From positions 19,698-83,697 of the forward strand of contig CAJKBQ010000011.1 in the NCBI GenBank assembly GCA_905198155.1: DNA of 64,000 nucleotides. The letters run 5' to 3'. This DNA is from an uncultured Eubacteriales bacterium (GTDB lineage Bacteria; Bacillota; Clostridia; Oscillospirales; Acutalibacteraceae). Positions 1 to 9,068 of the stretch are shown here, piece after piece (the first letter of the stretch is position 1; every line of letters begins with the position of its first letter). A program made the translations under genes and the position numbers. The notes below the pieces were generated by a model. The model ran no database searches. It was given only the letters and a program-made list of their open reading frames with translations, and was not told where the DNA came from.

Positions 1-1
1 G

Positions 2-226
2 ATGACCGACCGGGCGATGTGCCGGGCGGTGTGCATCGTGCTGCGCGCACGGCTGGCGGACGCCGCTGCCGGGCAGGGCGGCTGGGGACGGGCGCTGACG
101 CCGGCGCAGGCGGCGCGGTGCGTGCAGTGCGCCACCGATGCGCTGCGCGCCGCCGAGCGCTACGCCAATGCAGGACTGACCGTGACCCGGCTGTGCGCGG
201 AGCTGCGCCGGGCCGTGGGGCGATAA
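2..226 (+). CDS. holB: DNA polymerase III delta' subunit, C-terminal fragment
   Basis: This is the C-terminal 74 residues of a reading frame that enters from the left edge. The end of the protein is helical and closes with a segment of the type YANAGLTVTRLCAELRR, which resembles the conserved end of the clamp-loader delta' subunit (N-x-N-x-x-L-x-x-T-x-L-C). The position directly upstream of ricT, 20 bases away, matches the holB-ricT order common in Firmicutes. Delta' acts in the DnaX clamp loader. The ATPase-like N-terminal part lies outside the window, so the call rests on the tail and the context only. Confidence 0.6.
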   Translation: MTDRAMCRAVCIVLRARLADAAAGQGGWGRALTPAQAARCVQCATDALRAAERYANAGLTVTRLCAELRRAVGR

Positions 227-245
227 AAATCAGAAAGGAAATCGC

Positions 246-1289
246 ATGGCAACTGTGGTAGGGATCCGGTTCAAGGACGCCGGAAAAGTATATTATTTTG
301 ATCCCGGCGACACCGTTTTGAATCGCGGGGACTCCGCCATTGTGGAGACGGCGCGCGGCGTGGAGTGCGGGTATGTATCGATGGGGTGCCGGGAGATTCC
401 GGACACGGACATCGTACAGCCGCTGAAACCGATTATCCGCAAGGCCGCCGAGGCCGACCTGCGCCGCGTTGCGGACAACGAAGCCCGGCAGAAGCAGGCG
501 TTCGCCGTGTGCGAGCGCAAAATTGCCGAGCGCAAAATGGACATGAAGCTGGTGGACGTGACGTATACGTTCGACAACAGCAAGATCCTGTTCTACTTCA
601 CCGCCGACGGCCGCGTGGATTTCCGCGACTTGGTGAAGGATTTGGCGTCGGTGTTCCGCACGCGGATTGAGCTGCGGCAGATCGGCGTGCGCGACGAAGC
701 CAAGATGCTGGGCGGGCTGGGCGTTTGCGGGCGACCGTTCTGCTGCGCGCAGTTTATGGGCGACTTCCAGCCGGTGTCGATCAAAATGGCGAAAGAGCAG
801 GGGCTGTCGCTGAACCCGGTGAAAATCTCCGGAACGTGCGGGCGGCTGATGTGCTGCCTGAAATATGAGCAGAACGCGTACGACGATTTGCTGCGGACTT
901 CGCCGCGCGTCGGCGCGCTGGTGTCCACGCCGGACGGTCGGTGCATTGTGACCGAGCAGAACCTGATTGCCGGGACGGTGAAAGCCCGTCCGGAACGCGA
1001 CCCGGATGCTGCGCCGAAAACGTACCATGTGGCCGAGGTCAAAATGCTGCACGGCGACCGCGCCCGCGGCGAACGCGTGGAGCCGGTCGGGCGGGCGGAG
1101 TCCGCCGAATTGGCGCAGCTGGAACAGATGGAGCAGATGGAACGCGCCGAACGCCCCGCCAGGCGGCCGCCGTCCGGCGACAAGAAACGGCCGCCGAAAC
1201 GCACGGCGCCGCCTGCCGACGGCAAACGCCCACCGCGGAAAAATCCCGCCGGAAACGGGAAAAAGGGGCCTGGGAAGGCGAAAGGGTAA
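246..1289 (+). CDS. ricT: PSP1-domain protein RicT (YaaT)
   Basis: A protein of 347 residues with the PSP1 domain at about residues 60-150, followed by the family's cysteine clusters: Cys161, 166 and 167 (CGRPFCC) and Cys198, 203 and 204 (CGRLMCC). In Bacillus, RicT works with RicA and RicF in a complex carrying iron-sulfur clusters that controls RNase Y maturation of mRNAs and phosphorelay output. The start follows GAAAGGAA at good spacing, 20 bases after holB, so the two are probably cotranscribed. The tail from about residue 275 is rich in Lys, Arg and Pro and looks disordered. It extends beyond the usual core of roughly 270 residues. Confidence 0.92.
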   Translation: MATVVGIRFKDAGKVYYFDPGDTVLNRGDSAIVETARGVECGYVSMGCREIPDTDIVQPLKPIIRKAAEADLRRVADNEARQKQAFAVCERKIAERKMDMKLVDVTYTFDNSKILFYFTADGRVDFRDLVKDLASVFRTRIELRQIGVRDEAKMLGGLGVCGRPFCCAQFMGDFQPVSIKMAKEQGLSLNPVKISGTCGRLMCCLKYEQNAYDDLLRTSPRVGALVSTPDGRCIVTEQNLIAGTVKARPERDPDAAPKTYHVAEVKMLHGDRARGERVEPVGRAESAELAQLEQMEQMERAERPARRPPSGDKKRPPKRTAPPADGKRPPRKNPAGNGKKGPGKAKG

Positions 1290-1380
1290 AACGCTCTGCG
1301 GCTGCCCGGCCGGCCGCCGCAGAAAGTATCCCCAAACCAATGAATAAACCGTAAAAATTCGGATTTGCAGCGAAAAAGGC

Positions 1381-1408
1381 TTGCTTTTTTCAAAAAACAT
1401 GGTAGAAT
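1381..1408 (+). promoter_or_regulatory. Possible sigma-A promoter for the ferredoxin gene
   Basis: TTGCTT and TAGAAT are separated by 16 bases, ending 37 bases before the ferredoxin ATG. This is a moderate match to consensus. It lies in the 156-base gap after ricT, which also contains a GC-rich inverted repeat near 1295-1321 without a following T-run. Confidence 0.45.
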
Positions 1409-1445
1409 GTTAATTGAATTCCCCATTGGACGGAGGTGTGACAAA

Positions 1446-1616
1446 ATGGCTTACAAAATTACGGATGAATGCATCAGCTGCGGTTCCTGCGCAGAAGGCT
1501 GCCCGGTGGAAGCGATCAAAGAGGGCGACGGCAAATACGTAATCGATGCGGATACCTGCATTGAGTGCGGCGCTTGCGCCGACGTATGTCCGGTGGGCGC
1601 TCCGGTTCAGGAATAA
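1446..1616 (+). CDS. 2[4Fe-4S] ferredoxin
   Basis: A 56-residue clostridial-type ferredoxin with two C-x2-C-x2-C-x3-C-P clusters: Cys9, 12, 15 and 19, then Cys38, 41, 44 and 48. Each cluster can bind one [4Fe-4S] centre, and the protein carries low-potential electrons in the cytoplasm of anaerobes. The ATG at 1446 is chosen because a strong CGGAGGTG ribosome site lies just upstream. An in-frame ATG at 1365 would place the ribosome site inside the gene. It is a single-gene unit closed by a strong terminator. Confidence 0.96.
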   Translation: MAYKITDECISCGSCAEGCPVEAIKEGDGKYVIDADTCIECGACADVCPVGAPVQE

Positions 1617-1640
1617 TGCCCGGCATAGACGCAAAGATAA

Positions 1641-1680
1641 AAGCATCCGCATGGTTTCGCGCCATGCGGATGCTTTTTTG
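1641..1680 (+). terminator. Rho-independent terminator after ferredoxin
   Basis: A 14-base perfect stem (1641-1654 with 1662-1675) with a 7-base loop is followed by a T-run. It may also stop leftward transcripts arriving from the hydrolase gene. Confidence 0.9.
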
Positions 1681-1694
1681 CGCAATTCGCGCGG

Positions 1695-2930
1695 TCAGAA
1701 CGCGCTTTCAAACTGCGCCAGCACGCGCAGCACGCCGCTTTGGCCCAGCCGCTCCTGGATTGCGCCGGGCGCGATGGGCTGCGCGTCCAGCTGCGGCGGG
1801 AATACGTCCGCCAGCTGCGTTCCGGCGGGCATGGAAATCCCGGTGATTTGCTGGGCGATTTCGTCGGTAGTCTGCGCGTCGGGCGGGAAATCGACAAACC
1901 GCGCGGCGGGGTCGGTCATGCGGCCGAGGCCGTCGTCATCCGCCGCAAACGGCGCGTTCAGCCCCAGATACTGCGCCAGAAACGCAGCGATTTCGTACCG
2001 GTCGGCCGACGTCCAGGAATGCGTGGTGGGCGTGACGACGGTGTGCAGCCGGTCGCCCGCGCCCATCCGGTCGTACACGGCCTGCACTTTGCGCGCGTTG
2101 CGGCGGAACAGGTCGATCGGGATCAGATTGTCCAGCGAACCCTGTTCCAGCATCAGCGGACGCGGCGCAAAGCAGCTGAACAGTTCCCACATTTCCAGCC
2201 GGCCGGCGTAGTGCGGCAGCAGGTTGCACGCGCAGTGGCACCGTTCTTTTTGCAGGATGTAGCCGAATTCCGACGGGTATCCGCTCGACGAAACGGCCGC
2301 CAGCTGCGGGCACAGCGCCGCCAGAAAGAGCGTCAGCGTACCGCCGCCGGAATTGCCGCACGCGCCGATGCGCGATGCATCGACGAAATCCTGCTGCGCG
2401 AGGTACCGCACCCAGGCGAGCGTTTCCATCACGATCATGCCTTGGAGGCTGATTCCGCAGTAAAATGGCGCGACGCAGTCCCAGTGGCCAAACCGTTCGC
2501 GTGCGCCCTGGCCGAGATTGTCGTTGACAAGGACGTACGCGCCTTGCAGTGCCAGCCGCTGCGCCATGCGCTGGTAGCAGTCGGTCAGGCGGCCCTCCTC
2601 GCCGTGGCCGGGGCAGACCAGCACCAGCGGCCGCCGCCCGCCGCCGTCCGGGCGATACAGCGACGCCGCGCCGTAGCAATGCGGCCAGGAGCGGTAGGTG
2701 AGGTGCGACACGGTATAGCCGCTGAACGGCTCGTCGCGCACGGCGATCGGGGCGATTTCCGGGATCCATTCGTCCCGGACGCCCAGCACCTGCCGCGCGG
2801 CTTCCAATATTTCCGCCCTGTCGGCGGGCTGCACCGGGTCGCGCAGCCGCTGGGCGGCGCGGGCGGCGGCAAATCGGCGTTCGTATGCGTCAAATGCGCG
2901 GGCGGTGCGCGCGGTTCGTTCGTCTGTCAT
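1695..2930 (-). CDS. Alpha/beta hydrolase, acetyl esterase-like
   Basis: A protein of 411 residues with an alpha/beta-hydrolase fold. Strand beta-3 ends in VCPGHGEEGR, which is the oxyanion region. The nucleophile elbow is GNSGGG (serine near residue 194). A later QGSLDNLIP contributes the acid, and a THSW near the end gives the histidine. The long cap and these motifs resemble the acetyl-xylan-esterase/prolyl-oligopeptidase-like group of gut Firmicutes, but the substrate cannot be read from sequence. The start is ATG 2930: GGAGG stands 10 bases upstream, whereas the longer frame starting at 2954 would contain that ribosome site. It is convergent with the ferredoxin gene. Confidence 0.72.
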   Translation of the reverse strand: MTDERTARTARAFDAYERRFAAARAAQRLRDPVQPADRAEILEAARQVLGVRDEWIPEIAPIAVRDEPFSGYTVSHLTYRSWPHCYGAASLYRPDGGGRRPLVLVCPGHGEEGRLTDCYQRMAQRLALQGAYVLVNDNLGQGARERFGHWDCVAPFYCGISLQGMIVMETLAWVRYLAQQDFVDASRIGACGNSGGGTLTLFLAALCPQLAAVSSSGYPSEFGYILQKERCHCACNLLPHYAGRLEMWELFSCFAPRPLMLEQGSLDNLIPIDLFRRNARKVQAVYDRMGAGDRLHTVVTPTTHSWTSADRYEIAAFLAQYLGLNAPFAADDDGLGRMTDPAARFVDFPPDAQTTDEIAQQITGISMPAGTQLADVFPPQLDAQPIAPGAIQERLGQSGVLRVLAQFESAF

Positions 2931-3030
2931 ATGCTTTCGGCCTCCGTTTCGCATCCATTATCGCACACCGCGCGGCGGCCGTCAATGGACAATCCCATTG
3001 AATATTTGCACAATCGCATCATTTTTGCGC

Positions 3031-3066
3031 AAAAACCGCCGTACCCGATTGGAAACGGCGGTTTTT
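3031..3066 (-). terminator. Terminator after rsmG
   Basis: A 12-base perfect stem (3031-3042 with 3055-3066) is flanked by A and T tracts. It therefore works for the leftward rsmG operon and is symmetrical enough to act both ways. Confidence 0.85.
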
Positions 3067-3070
3067 GATC

Positions 3071-3802
3071 TCAGGTGGATTTGGGCAGCGCGCCGAGCGG
3101 CGATTTCGCAATTTTGGCCCCGGCGCGCGGATAGGCGGGCGGGGTGGGCGCGGCTTTGCGGATCAGCACCAGCGTGCGGCCGCTGCCGTCGTCCAGCGTG
3201 CGCGGCACCGTGCGTTCGATGCGGCCGCCGAGGATGCGGATGCCGCGGTCGGACGCGGCGCACTCCGCTTCGCACTCCGGGCCTTTCATCGCGACGAACA
3301 GGCCGTCCTTTTTTGCGAACGGGATGCAATATTCCGCCAGCACCGGCAGCGCGGCGACGGCGCGCGCGGTGACGACATCGTACTGCGCGCGCATGGCCGG
3401 GTTGCGGCCGCCGTCCTCGGCGCGCATATGGACAATCTGCGCCGAAAGCCCCAGCGCATCCATCACGGCCTGGAGAAACGTCAGCCGCTTATTGAGGCTG
3501 TCCAGCAGCGTGAGGCGCAGGTCGGGGCGGGCGATTTTCAGCGGGATGCCGGGGAAGCCCGCGCCGGTGCCGACGTCGATCAGCGACGCGCCGGTCGAAA
3601 TCGGCGCGCACGCCAGCACTGACAGGCTGTCCAAAAAGTGCCGGATCACGATCCCGGACGGGTCGGTGATGCCGGTCAGGTTCATTTTCTGGTTCCACGC
3701 CACCAGCAGCTCCGCGTAGCGGTCAAACTGCGCCAGCTGCGCGTCGGTGAGGGAAATATGCATCCCGGCTGCGCCCGCGCGCAGCTGCTCGATCGGGATC
3801 AT
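3071..3802 (-). CDS. rsmG: 16S rRNA (guanine-527 N7)-methyltransferase RsmG
   Basis: A protein of 243 residues with a Rossmann SAM-binding motif DVGTGAGFPG at about 76-85, the hallmark of RsmG (GidB). It methylates N7 of G527 in the 530 loop of 16S rRNA, and loss of this modification gives low-level streptomycin resistance in other bacteria. Its first codons overlap the end of mnmG by four bases, so translation is probably coupled. The order mnmE-mnmG-rsmG is the standard Firmicutes cluster. Confidence 0.95.
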   Translation of the reverse strand: MIPIEQLRAGAAGMHISLTDAQLAQFDRYAELLVAWNQKMNLTGITDPSGIVIRHFLDSLSVLACAPISTGASLIDVGTGAGFPGIPLKIARPDLRLTLLDSLNKRLTFLQAVMDALGLSAQIVHMRAEDGGRNPAMRAQYDVVTARAVAALPVLAEYCIPFAKKDGLFVAMKGPECEAECAASDRGIRILGGRIERTVPRTLDDGSGRTLVLIRKAAPTPPAYPRAGAKIAKSPLGALPKST

Positions 3803-5688
3803 TGCGCATCCTCCTTTGATTCCGCCTGAATCCGGTGGATAATCAGGACGGAGATGTCCGCCGGGCTGACGCCCGAAATCCGCGACGCCTGCCCCAGGCT
3901 GCGCGGCTGCACCTTATTGAGCTTTTCCTGCGCTTCCAGCCGCAGGCCGCTGACGGTGCGGTAGTCGAAATCCTGCGGCAGCAGTCGGGCTTCCAGCCGC
4001 TGCTGCTCTTCGATCTGCGCCTGCTGGCGGCGGATGTAGCCGTCGTATTTCAGCTCGATTTCGACCTGCTCCAAAATCGCGTCCGGGACGGCGGGGCGGT
4101 CGGGATCGACGGGGGTCAGGTCTGCATAATGAATCTGCGGGCGGCGCAGCAGTTCGCTCAGCCGCGCGCCCGTCTGCACCGGCGCGGTGCCGCACGCGGT
4201 CAGAATCGCGTTCAGCGCGGGCGTGGGGGACAGCACCGTGCGTTCCACGCGTCCAAACTCCGCCTGCTTCTGCGCCTGACGCGCCTGGAACCGTGCCCAC
4301 GCGTCGTCCGTCACCAGCCCGATCGCCCGTCCGGTGGGGGTGAGGCGCTCGTCGGCATTGTCCTGCCGCAGCACCAGGCGGTATTCCGACCGGCTGGTCA
4401 TCATCCGGTACGGATCGCTGACGCCTTTGGTCACAAGGTCGTCGATCAGCGTGCCGATGTACGACCCCGACCGCGGGAGGATCAGCGGGTCTTTGCCCTG
4501 CACATAGCGGGCGGCGTTGATCCCGGCGACCAAGCCCTGCGCGGCGGCTTCTTCGTAGCCGGAGGAACCGTTGAACTGACCGGCACCGTACAGGCCGGGA
4601 ATGCGCTTGAATGCCAGCGCGGGCGACAGCTCCTGCGGATCGACGCAGTCGTATTCAATCGCGTACGCGACGCGCATCATCTCGACGTGCGACAGGCCGC
4701 GGATGGTGCGGTACATCGCCAGCTGGACGTCCTCCGGCAGCGACGACGACGCGCCCTGCACATAGATTTCCTCGGTATCCGCGCCGCACGGCTCCAAAAA
4801 GAGCTGGTGGCGCTCCTTGTCCGGGAAATGGACGATTTTGTCCTCCAAACTGGGGCAATACCGCGGGCCGATGCCTTCGATCTTGCCGCTGTACAGCGGG
4901 GAGCGGTGGATATTCGCCTGAATGATCCGGCGGGTTTCCGCGTTCGTCCACGTCATGTAGCAGGTGCAGCGGTTGCGGATGGGGCGGGCGGTATCGTACG
5001 AAAACGGCGTGACCGGATCGTCGCCTTCCTGCGGTTCCAGCCCGGAAAAATCGATGCTGGACCGGCGGACGCGCGCCGGGGTGCCGGTTTTGAACCGGCG
5101 CAGCCCCACGCCCAATGCGCGCAGCGAATCGCTGAGGAATGCGGCCGGGAACATTCCGTCCGGGCCGGATTCGTACGACACATCGCCGACGTAGATTTTC
5201 CCGGCGAGGAACGTCCCCGTCGCCAGCACCACGGCGGCGGCGGTATAGACCGCGCCGAGGCGGGTGACGCATTCCCACTGCACGCCGTCCGGCGCGCGGC
5301 GGAGGGCGACGATCTCGCCCTGGCGCAGCGTCAGCCGCGGTTCCAGTTCCAGCCGGTGCTTCATGTACGTCGCGTAGGCGCGGCGGTCGATCTGCGCGCG
5401 CAGGCTATGCACGGCCGGGCCTTTGCCGCGGTTGAGCATCCGGCTTTGGAGACAGCAGGCATCCGCCGCCCGCCCCATCTCGCCGCCGAGGGCGTCGATC
5501 TCGCGCACCAGGTGGCCTTTGGCCGTCCCTCCGATCGACGGGTTGCACGGGCAGTTGCCCACGGCGTCCATATTGATGGTGAACACGCCGGTGCGGCAGC
5601 CCAGCCGCGCGGCCGCCAGCCCGGCTTCGATTCCGGCGTGACCGGCGCCGATCACGATGACATCCAGTTTTTCTGCTTGAAATTCCAA
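3799..5688 (-). CDS. mnmG: tRNA uridine-34 carboxymethylaminomethyl enzyme MnmG
   Basis: A protein of 629 residues, the usual length. The FAD-binding GAGHAGIEAG motif lies at 14-23 and is followed by the family's conserved CNPSIGG and KGPAV segments. A C-terminal helical domain typical of GidA ends the protein. With MnmE it builds the cmnm5 group on U34 of tRNAs that read NNA/NNG codons, using FAD and methylene-tetrahydrofolate. It lies between mnmE (18-base gap) and rsmG (4-base overlap) in one leftward operon. Confidence 0.97.
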   Translation of the reverse strand: MEFQAEKLDVIVIGAGHAGIEAGLAAARLGCRTGVFTINMDAVGNCPCNPSIGGTAKGHLVREIDALGGEMGRAADACCLQSRMLNRGKGPAVHSLRAQIDRRAYATYMKHRLELEPRLTLRQGEIVALRRAPDGVQWECVTRLGAVYTAAAVVLATGTFLAGKIYVGDVSYESGPDGMFPAAFLSDSLRALGVGLRRFKTGTPARVRRSSIDFSGLEPQEGDDPVTPFSYDTARPIRNRCTCYMTWTNAETRRIIQANIHRSPLYSGKIEGIGPRYCPSLEDKIVHFPDKERHQLFLEPCGADTEEIYVQGASSSLPEDVQLAMYRTIRGLSHVEMMRVAYAIEYDCVDPQELSPALAFKRIPGLYGAGQFNGSSGYEEAAAQGLVAGINAARYVQGKDPLILPRSGSYIGTLIDDLVTKGVSDPYRMMTSRSEYRLVLRQDNADERLTPTGRAIGLVTDDAWARFQARQAQKQAEFGRVERTVLSPTPALNAILTACGTAPVQTGARLSELLRRPQIHYADLTPVDPDRPAVPDAILEQVEIELKYDGYIRRQQAQIEEQQRLEARLLPQDFDYRTVSGLRLEAQEKLNKVQPRSLGQASRISGVSPADISVLIIHRIQAESKEDAQ

Positions 5689-5706
5689 CGGAACAGCCTC
5701 CTCCGC

Positions 5707-7092
5707 TTATTTCCCCACGCAAAATTGCGAAAATACCGCATCGACCACCGATTCGCTGACCGATTCGCCGGTCAGCTCGGCCAGTGCGCCGATGGCGGAC
5801 TCCACTTCGACGGTGACAGCGTCGAACGTGATGCCGGATTGCAGCGCATCGGCTGCGGCGCGCACGGCATCGTGCGCACGGGATGCGGCGTCGCGCTGGC
5901 GCTCGGTAAAGAGCATGCCTTCGTCCGGGCGGAGCAGCGAAGTGCCCAGCACATCGGCCACCGCATCGGCCAATGCATCGACGCCGGTCTGCGACACGGC
6001 CGACAGCCGCACCACCCGCGGGAGCTTCGCGCGAATCTCGTCCAGCTCCACCTGCTCCGGCAGGTCGCTTTTGTTGACGACGGCGACGGCCGGAACGTCC
6101 GGGCGCGCGGCCAATTCGTCCAGCAGGGCGCGGTCATCGTCGGCCAGCGGCGCGCCGCCGTCGAATACGGCCAGCACCAGACCCGCGGTTTCCAGCCGCG
6201 TGCGGGCGCGGTCTACGCCGATGCGCTCCACCGGGTCGTCGGTATCGCGCAGACCGGCGGTGTCGGCCAGACGCAGGACGATCTCGCCCAGGCGAACCGA
6301 TTCTTCGACCACGTCGCGCGTGGTGCCGGGGACGTTGGTCACGATGCTGCGCTCGCAGCCCGCCAGCGCGTTCATCAGCGTCGATTTGCCGACGTTGGGG
6401 CGGCCGAGGATCACGGTGTCGATCCCGTCGCGCAGGATGCGGCCAGCGTCGAACGAAGCGAGCAGCTGCGTCAGCGCGCGGTCGGCGTCGGCCAGGCGAG
6501 TATGCAGCTCGCCGTCGGTGACGTCCGGCACGGCTTCGTCCGGAAAATCCGCCCACGCCGCCAGATGCGCCGCGGCATCGGTCAGTGCGGTGCGCACCGC
6601 GTTGATTCGGCGGGCGAGCACGTCCTGCGCGCCCGCCTGCGCCGCACGGGCGGCCAATGCGCCCTGCGCGCCGATGCGCTGCATCACGGATTCCGCCGAG
6701 GTGAGGCTCATTTTGCCGTTGAGGAAGGCGCGGCGGGTGAATTCCCCGGGCTGCGCCATCCGCGCACCGGCCGCCAATGCGGCGCGCAGCACGCGGCGGG
6801 TGAGGTAGACGCCGCCGTGGCACGACAGCTCCACGCAGTCCTCGCCGGTGTAGCTGCGCGGCGCGCGGAATACCGTGGCGACGCCATCGTCGAACGGGCC
6901 GGAATCGTCGGTCAACTGGCCGTAGTGCGCGCGGTAGCCCGGCGAATCGCTCAAGCGCGTACCGCTGACCGGGCGGAAGATGCGGTCGGCAATCGCCATT
7001 GCGCCGCTGCCGCTGATCCGGACGATGCCGATGGCGCCGGGCGCCTGCGCCGTTGCGATGGCGGCGATGGGGGCGGATTGAGTCGTTTGCAT
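5707..7092 (-). CDS. mnmE: tRNA modification GTPase MnmE
   Basis: A protein of 461 residues. The N-terminal tetrahydrofolate-binding domain begins IAAIATAQAPGAIGIVRISG-like. The G domain carries GRPNVGKST (G1), TRDVVEE (G2), DTAGLR (G3) and NKSD (G4). The C-terminal motif is CVGK, corresponding to the usual C-[IL]-G-K with the catalytic cysteine. It is the partner of MnmG. The start is ATG 7092, which has AAGGAG 8 bases upstream; the frame extends to 7128 but would swallow that site. Confidence 0.96.
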   Translation of the reverse strand: MQTTQSAPIAAIATAQAPGAIGIVRISGSGAMAIADRIFRPVSGTRLSDSPGYRAHYGQLTDDSGPFDDGVATVFRAPRSYTGEDCVELSCHGGVYLTRRVLRAALAAGARMAQPGEFTRRAFLNGKMSLTSAESVMQRIGAQGALAARAAQAGAQDVLARRINAVRTALTDAAAHLAAWADFPDEAVPDVTDGELHTRLADADRALTQLLASFDAGRILRDGIDTVILGRPNVGKSTLMNALAGCERSIVTNVPGTTRDVVEESVRLGEIVLRLADTAGLRDTDDPVERIGVDRARTRLETAGLVLAVFDGGAPLADDDRALLDELAARPDVPAVAVVNKSDLPEQVELDEIRAKLPRVVRLSAVSQTGVDALADAVADVLGTSLLRPDEGMLFTERQRDAASRAHDAVRAAADALQSGITFDAVTVEVESAIGALAELTGESVSESVVDAVFSQFCVGK

Positions 7093-7132
7093 GGGACGGA
7101 ACTCCTTTGGACAGATTTCAATGACCAACCGG

Positions 7133-8695
7133 TCAGGTACGCCCGGCGCGGGCGAAGTCGATCCCGGCGCCGAACGGCTGAATCACGACGTCCGTGACCG
7201 TCGCGCCGAGCGCATAGCAGCTGCTGCGGGCATACATCGGGTAGAACACGCACGACCGGAGCAGCGCGTCCTCGGCTTCGCGGAGCGATTCGATCGTATC
7301 GTCGGGGGCGGGCGCGGAAACGCCCGTATACGCTGCGACCTGGCGCAGATAGGCGGCTGCACCGTCCTCGGCGGCACGGATGCCGGTCAGCGCGACCTGA
7401 TAATCGCCGGACGCAACGCGCGCGGTGAGCGCGGCTTCGTCGGCGACCGTCTCGACTTTGACGTACCAGCCCAACTGCGTGCGCCAGTCGGTCAGCAATT
7501 GATTGACCAGCAGCCGGGTGACGCCGTCTTCGAGGCAGAGAATCGTCAGCGACGGCGGGGACGTGCGCCCCAGCTCTGCCAGCCCGGCGCGCAGCAACTG
7601 CGCGCACGGTTCGTCGGTCGAATACGGCACGCGGTTCTGCGCCTGGCGGCGGTAGCTGCGGCCGTGCCAGGTGACGGCAGCGGGAATCAGGTTGACGGTG
7701 TTGGCGGCTTCTTCGGGGTAATACGTCATCAGGGTCGGGCGGTCGATGGCGGCGATCAGCGCCTGGCGGATCGATTCGACCGCGCCGGGGCCGTTCGCGC
7801 AGTTGAACGCCAGCCCCCACGCGGATTCCGCAAACGACATCACCTGCAGACCGCTCTGCTCGGCGCGGAGGACTTCTTCGTCGGAAATGTGCGCGACGTG
7901 CACCGTCCCGGCGGCGACGGCAGCCACCGGATCGACCGGCTCCTTACCGTTCGGCATTTTGAGGTACAGGCCGGACGGGCGAGCCGGATTTTCGCCGGTG
8001 TATTCCTTGTTGCGGACGAGCCGGATGTATTCGCCGTGCACCCACGCGCTTTTTTTGCGCAGCGCGAACGGGCCGTTGCCGAGAATCGCGTCCGGCTCCA
8101 TTCCGTATTGGCCGCCGGAGGACTTGAAAAACGATTCACTGCACGGCATGAATACGCTTTGCGCCGTCTGTGCGGGGAACGATTCGTCCGGCGCGGTCAG
8201 GGTGACGATCAGCGTGCGCGAATTGGGGGCGGAAACGCCCACGTCGTCCCACTCGCCTTCGCCGTTGTAGTATGCTTCGGCTCCGGCGATGCAGAACAGC
8301 GCGGACGCGCCGGGCGCGCGGGTTTTCGGTTCCAGCGCGCGTCGGATGCCGTACACAAAGTCAGCCGCCGTCAGGTCGCTGCCGTCGCTCCATTTCAGCC
8401 GGGCGCGCAGCGTGAACATATACGTTTGGTTGTCGGCGGTTTCCCACCCGGATGCGGCGCCGGGGACGGCGCGGCCGTCCGAATCGACGCGGCACAGCCC
8501 TTCGTACAGCGCGCGGACCACGGTCAGCGCCGCTTCGCCGGTCGCCACCTGCGGATCCAGGCTGGCCGGTTCGCCGCTGAGTTCGTACGTAAACAGCCGG
8601 TTGTCCGGCGAGACTTCTTTTTCGCTGCACCCTGCGGTCAGCAGCATCGCCGCGCACAGCAGTACGCAGCCGAGCGTTTTCAGCCATCGCTTCAT
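7133..8695 (-). CDS. Peptide-type ABC transporter substrate-binding lipoprotein (SBP_bac_5)
   Basis: A protein of 520 residues of the OppA/DppA family. The first 20 residues are a lipoprotein signal ending LLTAGC, so the mature protein is lipid-anchored outside the membrane. Motifs such as ASLDPQVATGE, TVVRALYEGL and WSDGSDLTAADFVY are typical of extracellular solute-binding family 5. No permease or ATPase gene is nearby, so it would have to serve a transporter encoded elsewhere. The start at 8695 follows AAGGAGG at 8 bases. It lies just upstream of mnmE in the same direction and has its own promoter. Confidence 0.9.
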   Translation of the reverse strand: MKRWLKTLGCVLLCAAMLLTAGCSEKEVSPDNRLFTYELSGEPASLDPQVATGEAALTVVRALYEGLCRVDSDGRAVPGAASGWETADNQTYMFTLRARLKWSDGSDLTAADFVYGIRRALEPKTRAPGASALFCIAGAEAYYNGEGEWDDVGVSAPNSRTLIVTLTAPDESFPAQTAQSVFMPCSESFFKSSGGQYGMEPDAILGNGPFALRKKSAWVHGEYIRLVRNKEYTGENPARPSGLYLKMPNGKEPVDPVAAVAAGTVHVAHISDEEVLRAEQSGLQVMSFAESAWGLAFNCANGPGAVESIRQALIAAIDRPTLMTYYPEEAANTVNLIPAAVTWHGRSYRRQAQNRVPYSTDEPCAQLLRAGLAELGRTSPPSLTILCLEDGVTRLLVNQLLTDWRTQLGWYVKVETVADEAALTARVASGDYQVALTGIRAAEDGAAAYLRQVAAYTGVSAPAPDDTIESLREAEDALLRSCVFYPMYARSSCYALGATVTDVVIQPFGAGIDFARAGRT

Positions 8696-8741
8696 GAATC
8701 GCGCCTCCTTTGCGCCGTTGTGTGAATGGGGGAATGCTTCT

Positions 8742-8770
8742 ATTATACCGTTTTTGCGCGCAGTTCGCAA
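8742..8770 (-). promoter_or_regulatory. Sigma-A promoter of the solute-binding protein gene
   Basis: Reading leftward, TTGCGA and TATAAT are spaced 17 bases apart, about 47 bases upstream of the start codon. Confidence 0.7.
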
Positions 8771-8853
8771 GGGACTGGGGCAAATTTTTCAGAAAAAAAC
8801 CACCCGGCTCGAAAAATTCGTCCGGGTGGAAAAAAGGAGAAAAAGGAGAAAAA

Positions 8854-8883
8854 ATGAAAAAAGCAACTCGTAATCAAATGTAA
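8854..8883 (+). CDS. Mini-ORF 1, nine codons (leader-like)
   Basis: ATG at 8854 encodes MKKATRNQM followed by TAA. Two GGAGAAAA ribosome sites precede it, the nearer about 7 bases upstream. It is too short for a folded protein. It could be a translated leader or chance, and the similarity to the two following units argues against pure chance. Confidence 0.25.
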   Translation: MKKATRNQM

Positions 8884-8965
8884 GAATTTATATCGAACGT
8901 TCCATGTTCGGAACGGAGTTCGCTTTCGTCCCGCTTGCGCGGGACGATGAAAGAGGAGGAAAAAA

Positions 8966-8989
8966 ATGAAAAAGCAACACGATGTATAG
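8966..8989 (+). CDS. Mini-ORF 2, seven codons (leader-like)
   Basis: ATG at 8966 encodes MKKQHDV followed by TAG. A strong GAGGAGG site stands 6 bases upstream, directly after the 8927-8946 hairpin. Confidence 0.25.
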   Translation: MKKQHDV

Positions 8990-9068
8990 GAAAGCTTCTT
9001 GCGAAGCCGATTGTCTGGAAAAACCGTCCCCCGGTGAGGGGGGACGTAAAAAAGAAAAGGAGAAAAAA

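Noticed and set aside
1291..1325. Terminator after ricT
   Set aside because: A GC-rich inverted repeat is present but no T-run follows it.
3835..7197. A 1120-codon open frame on the + strand
   Set aside because: It lies opposite mnmG and mnmE; its Arg/His/Gly/Gln-rich composition is the usual antisense shadow of GC-rich genes.
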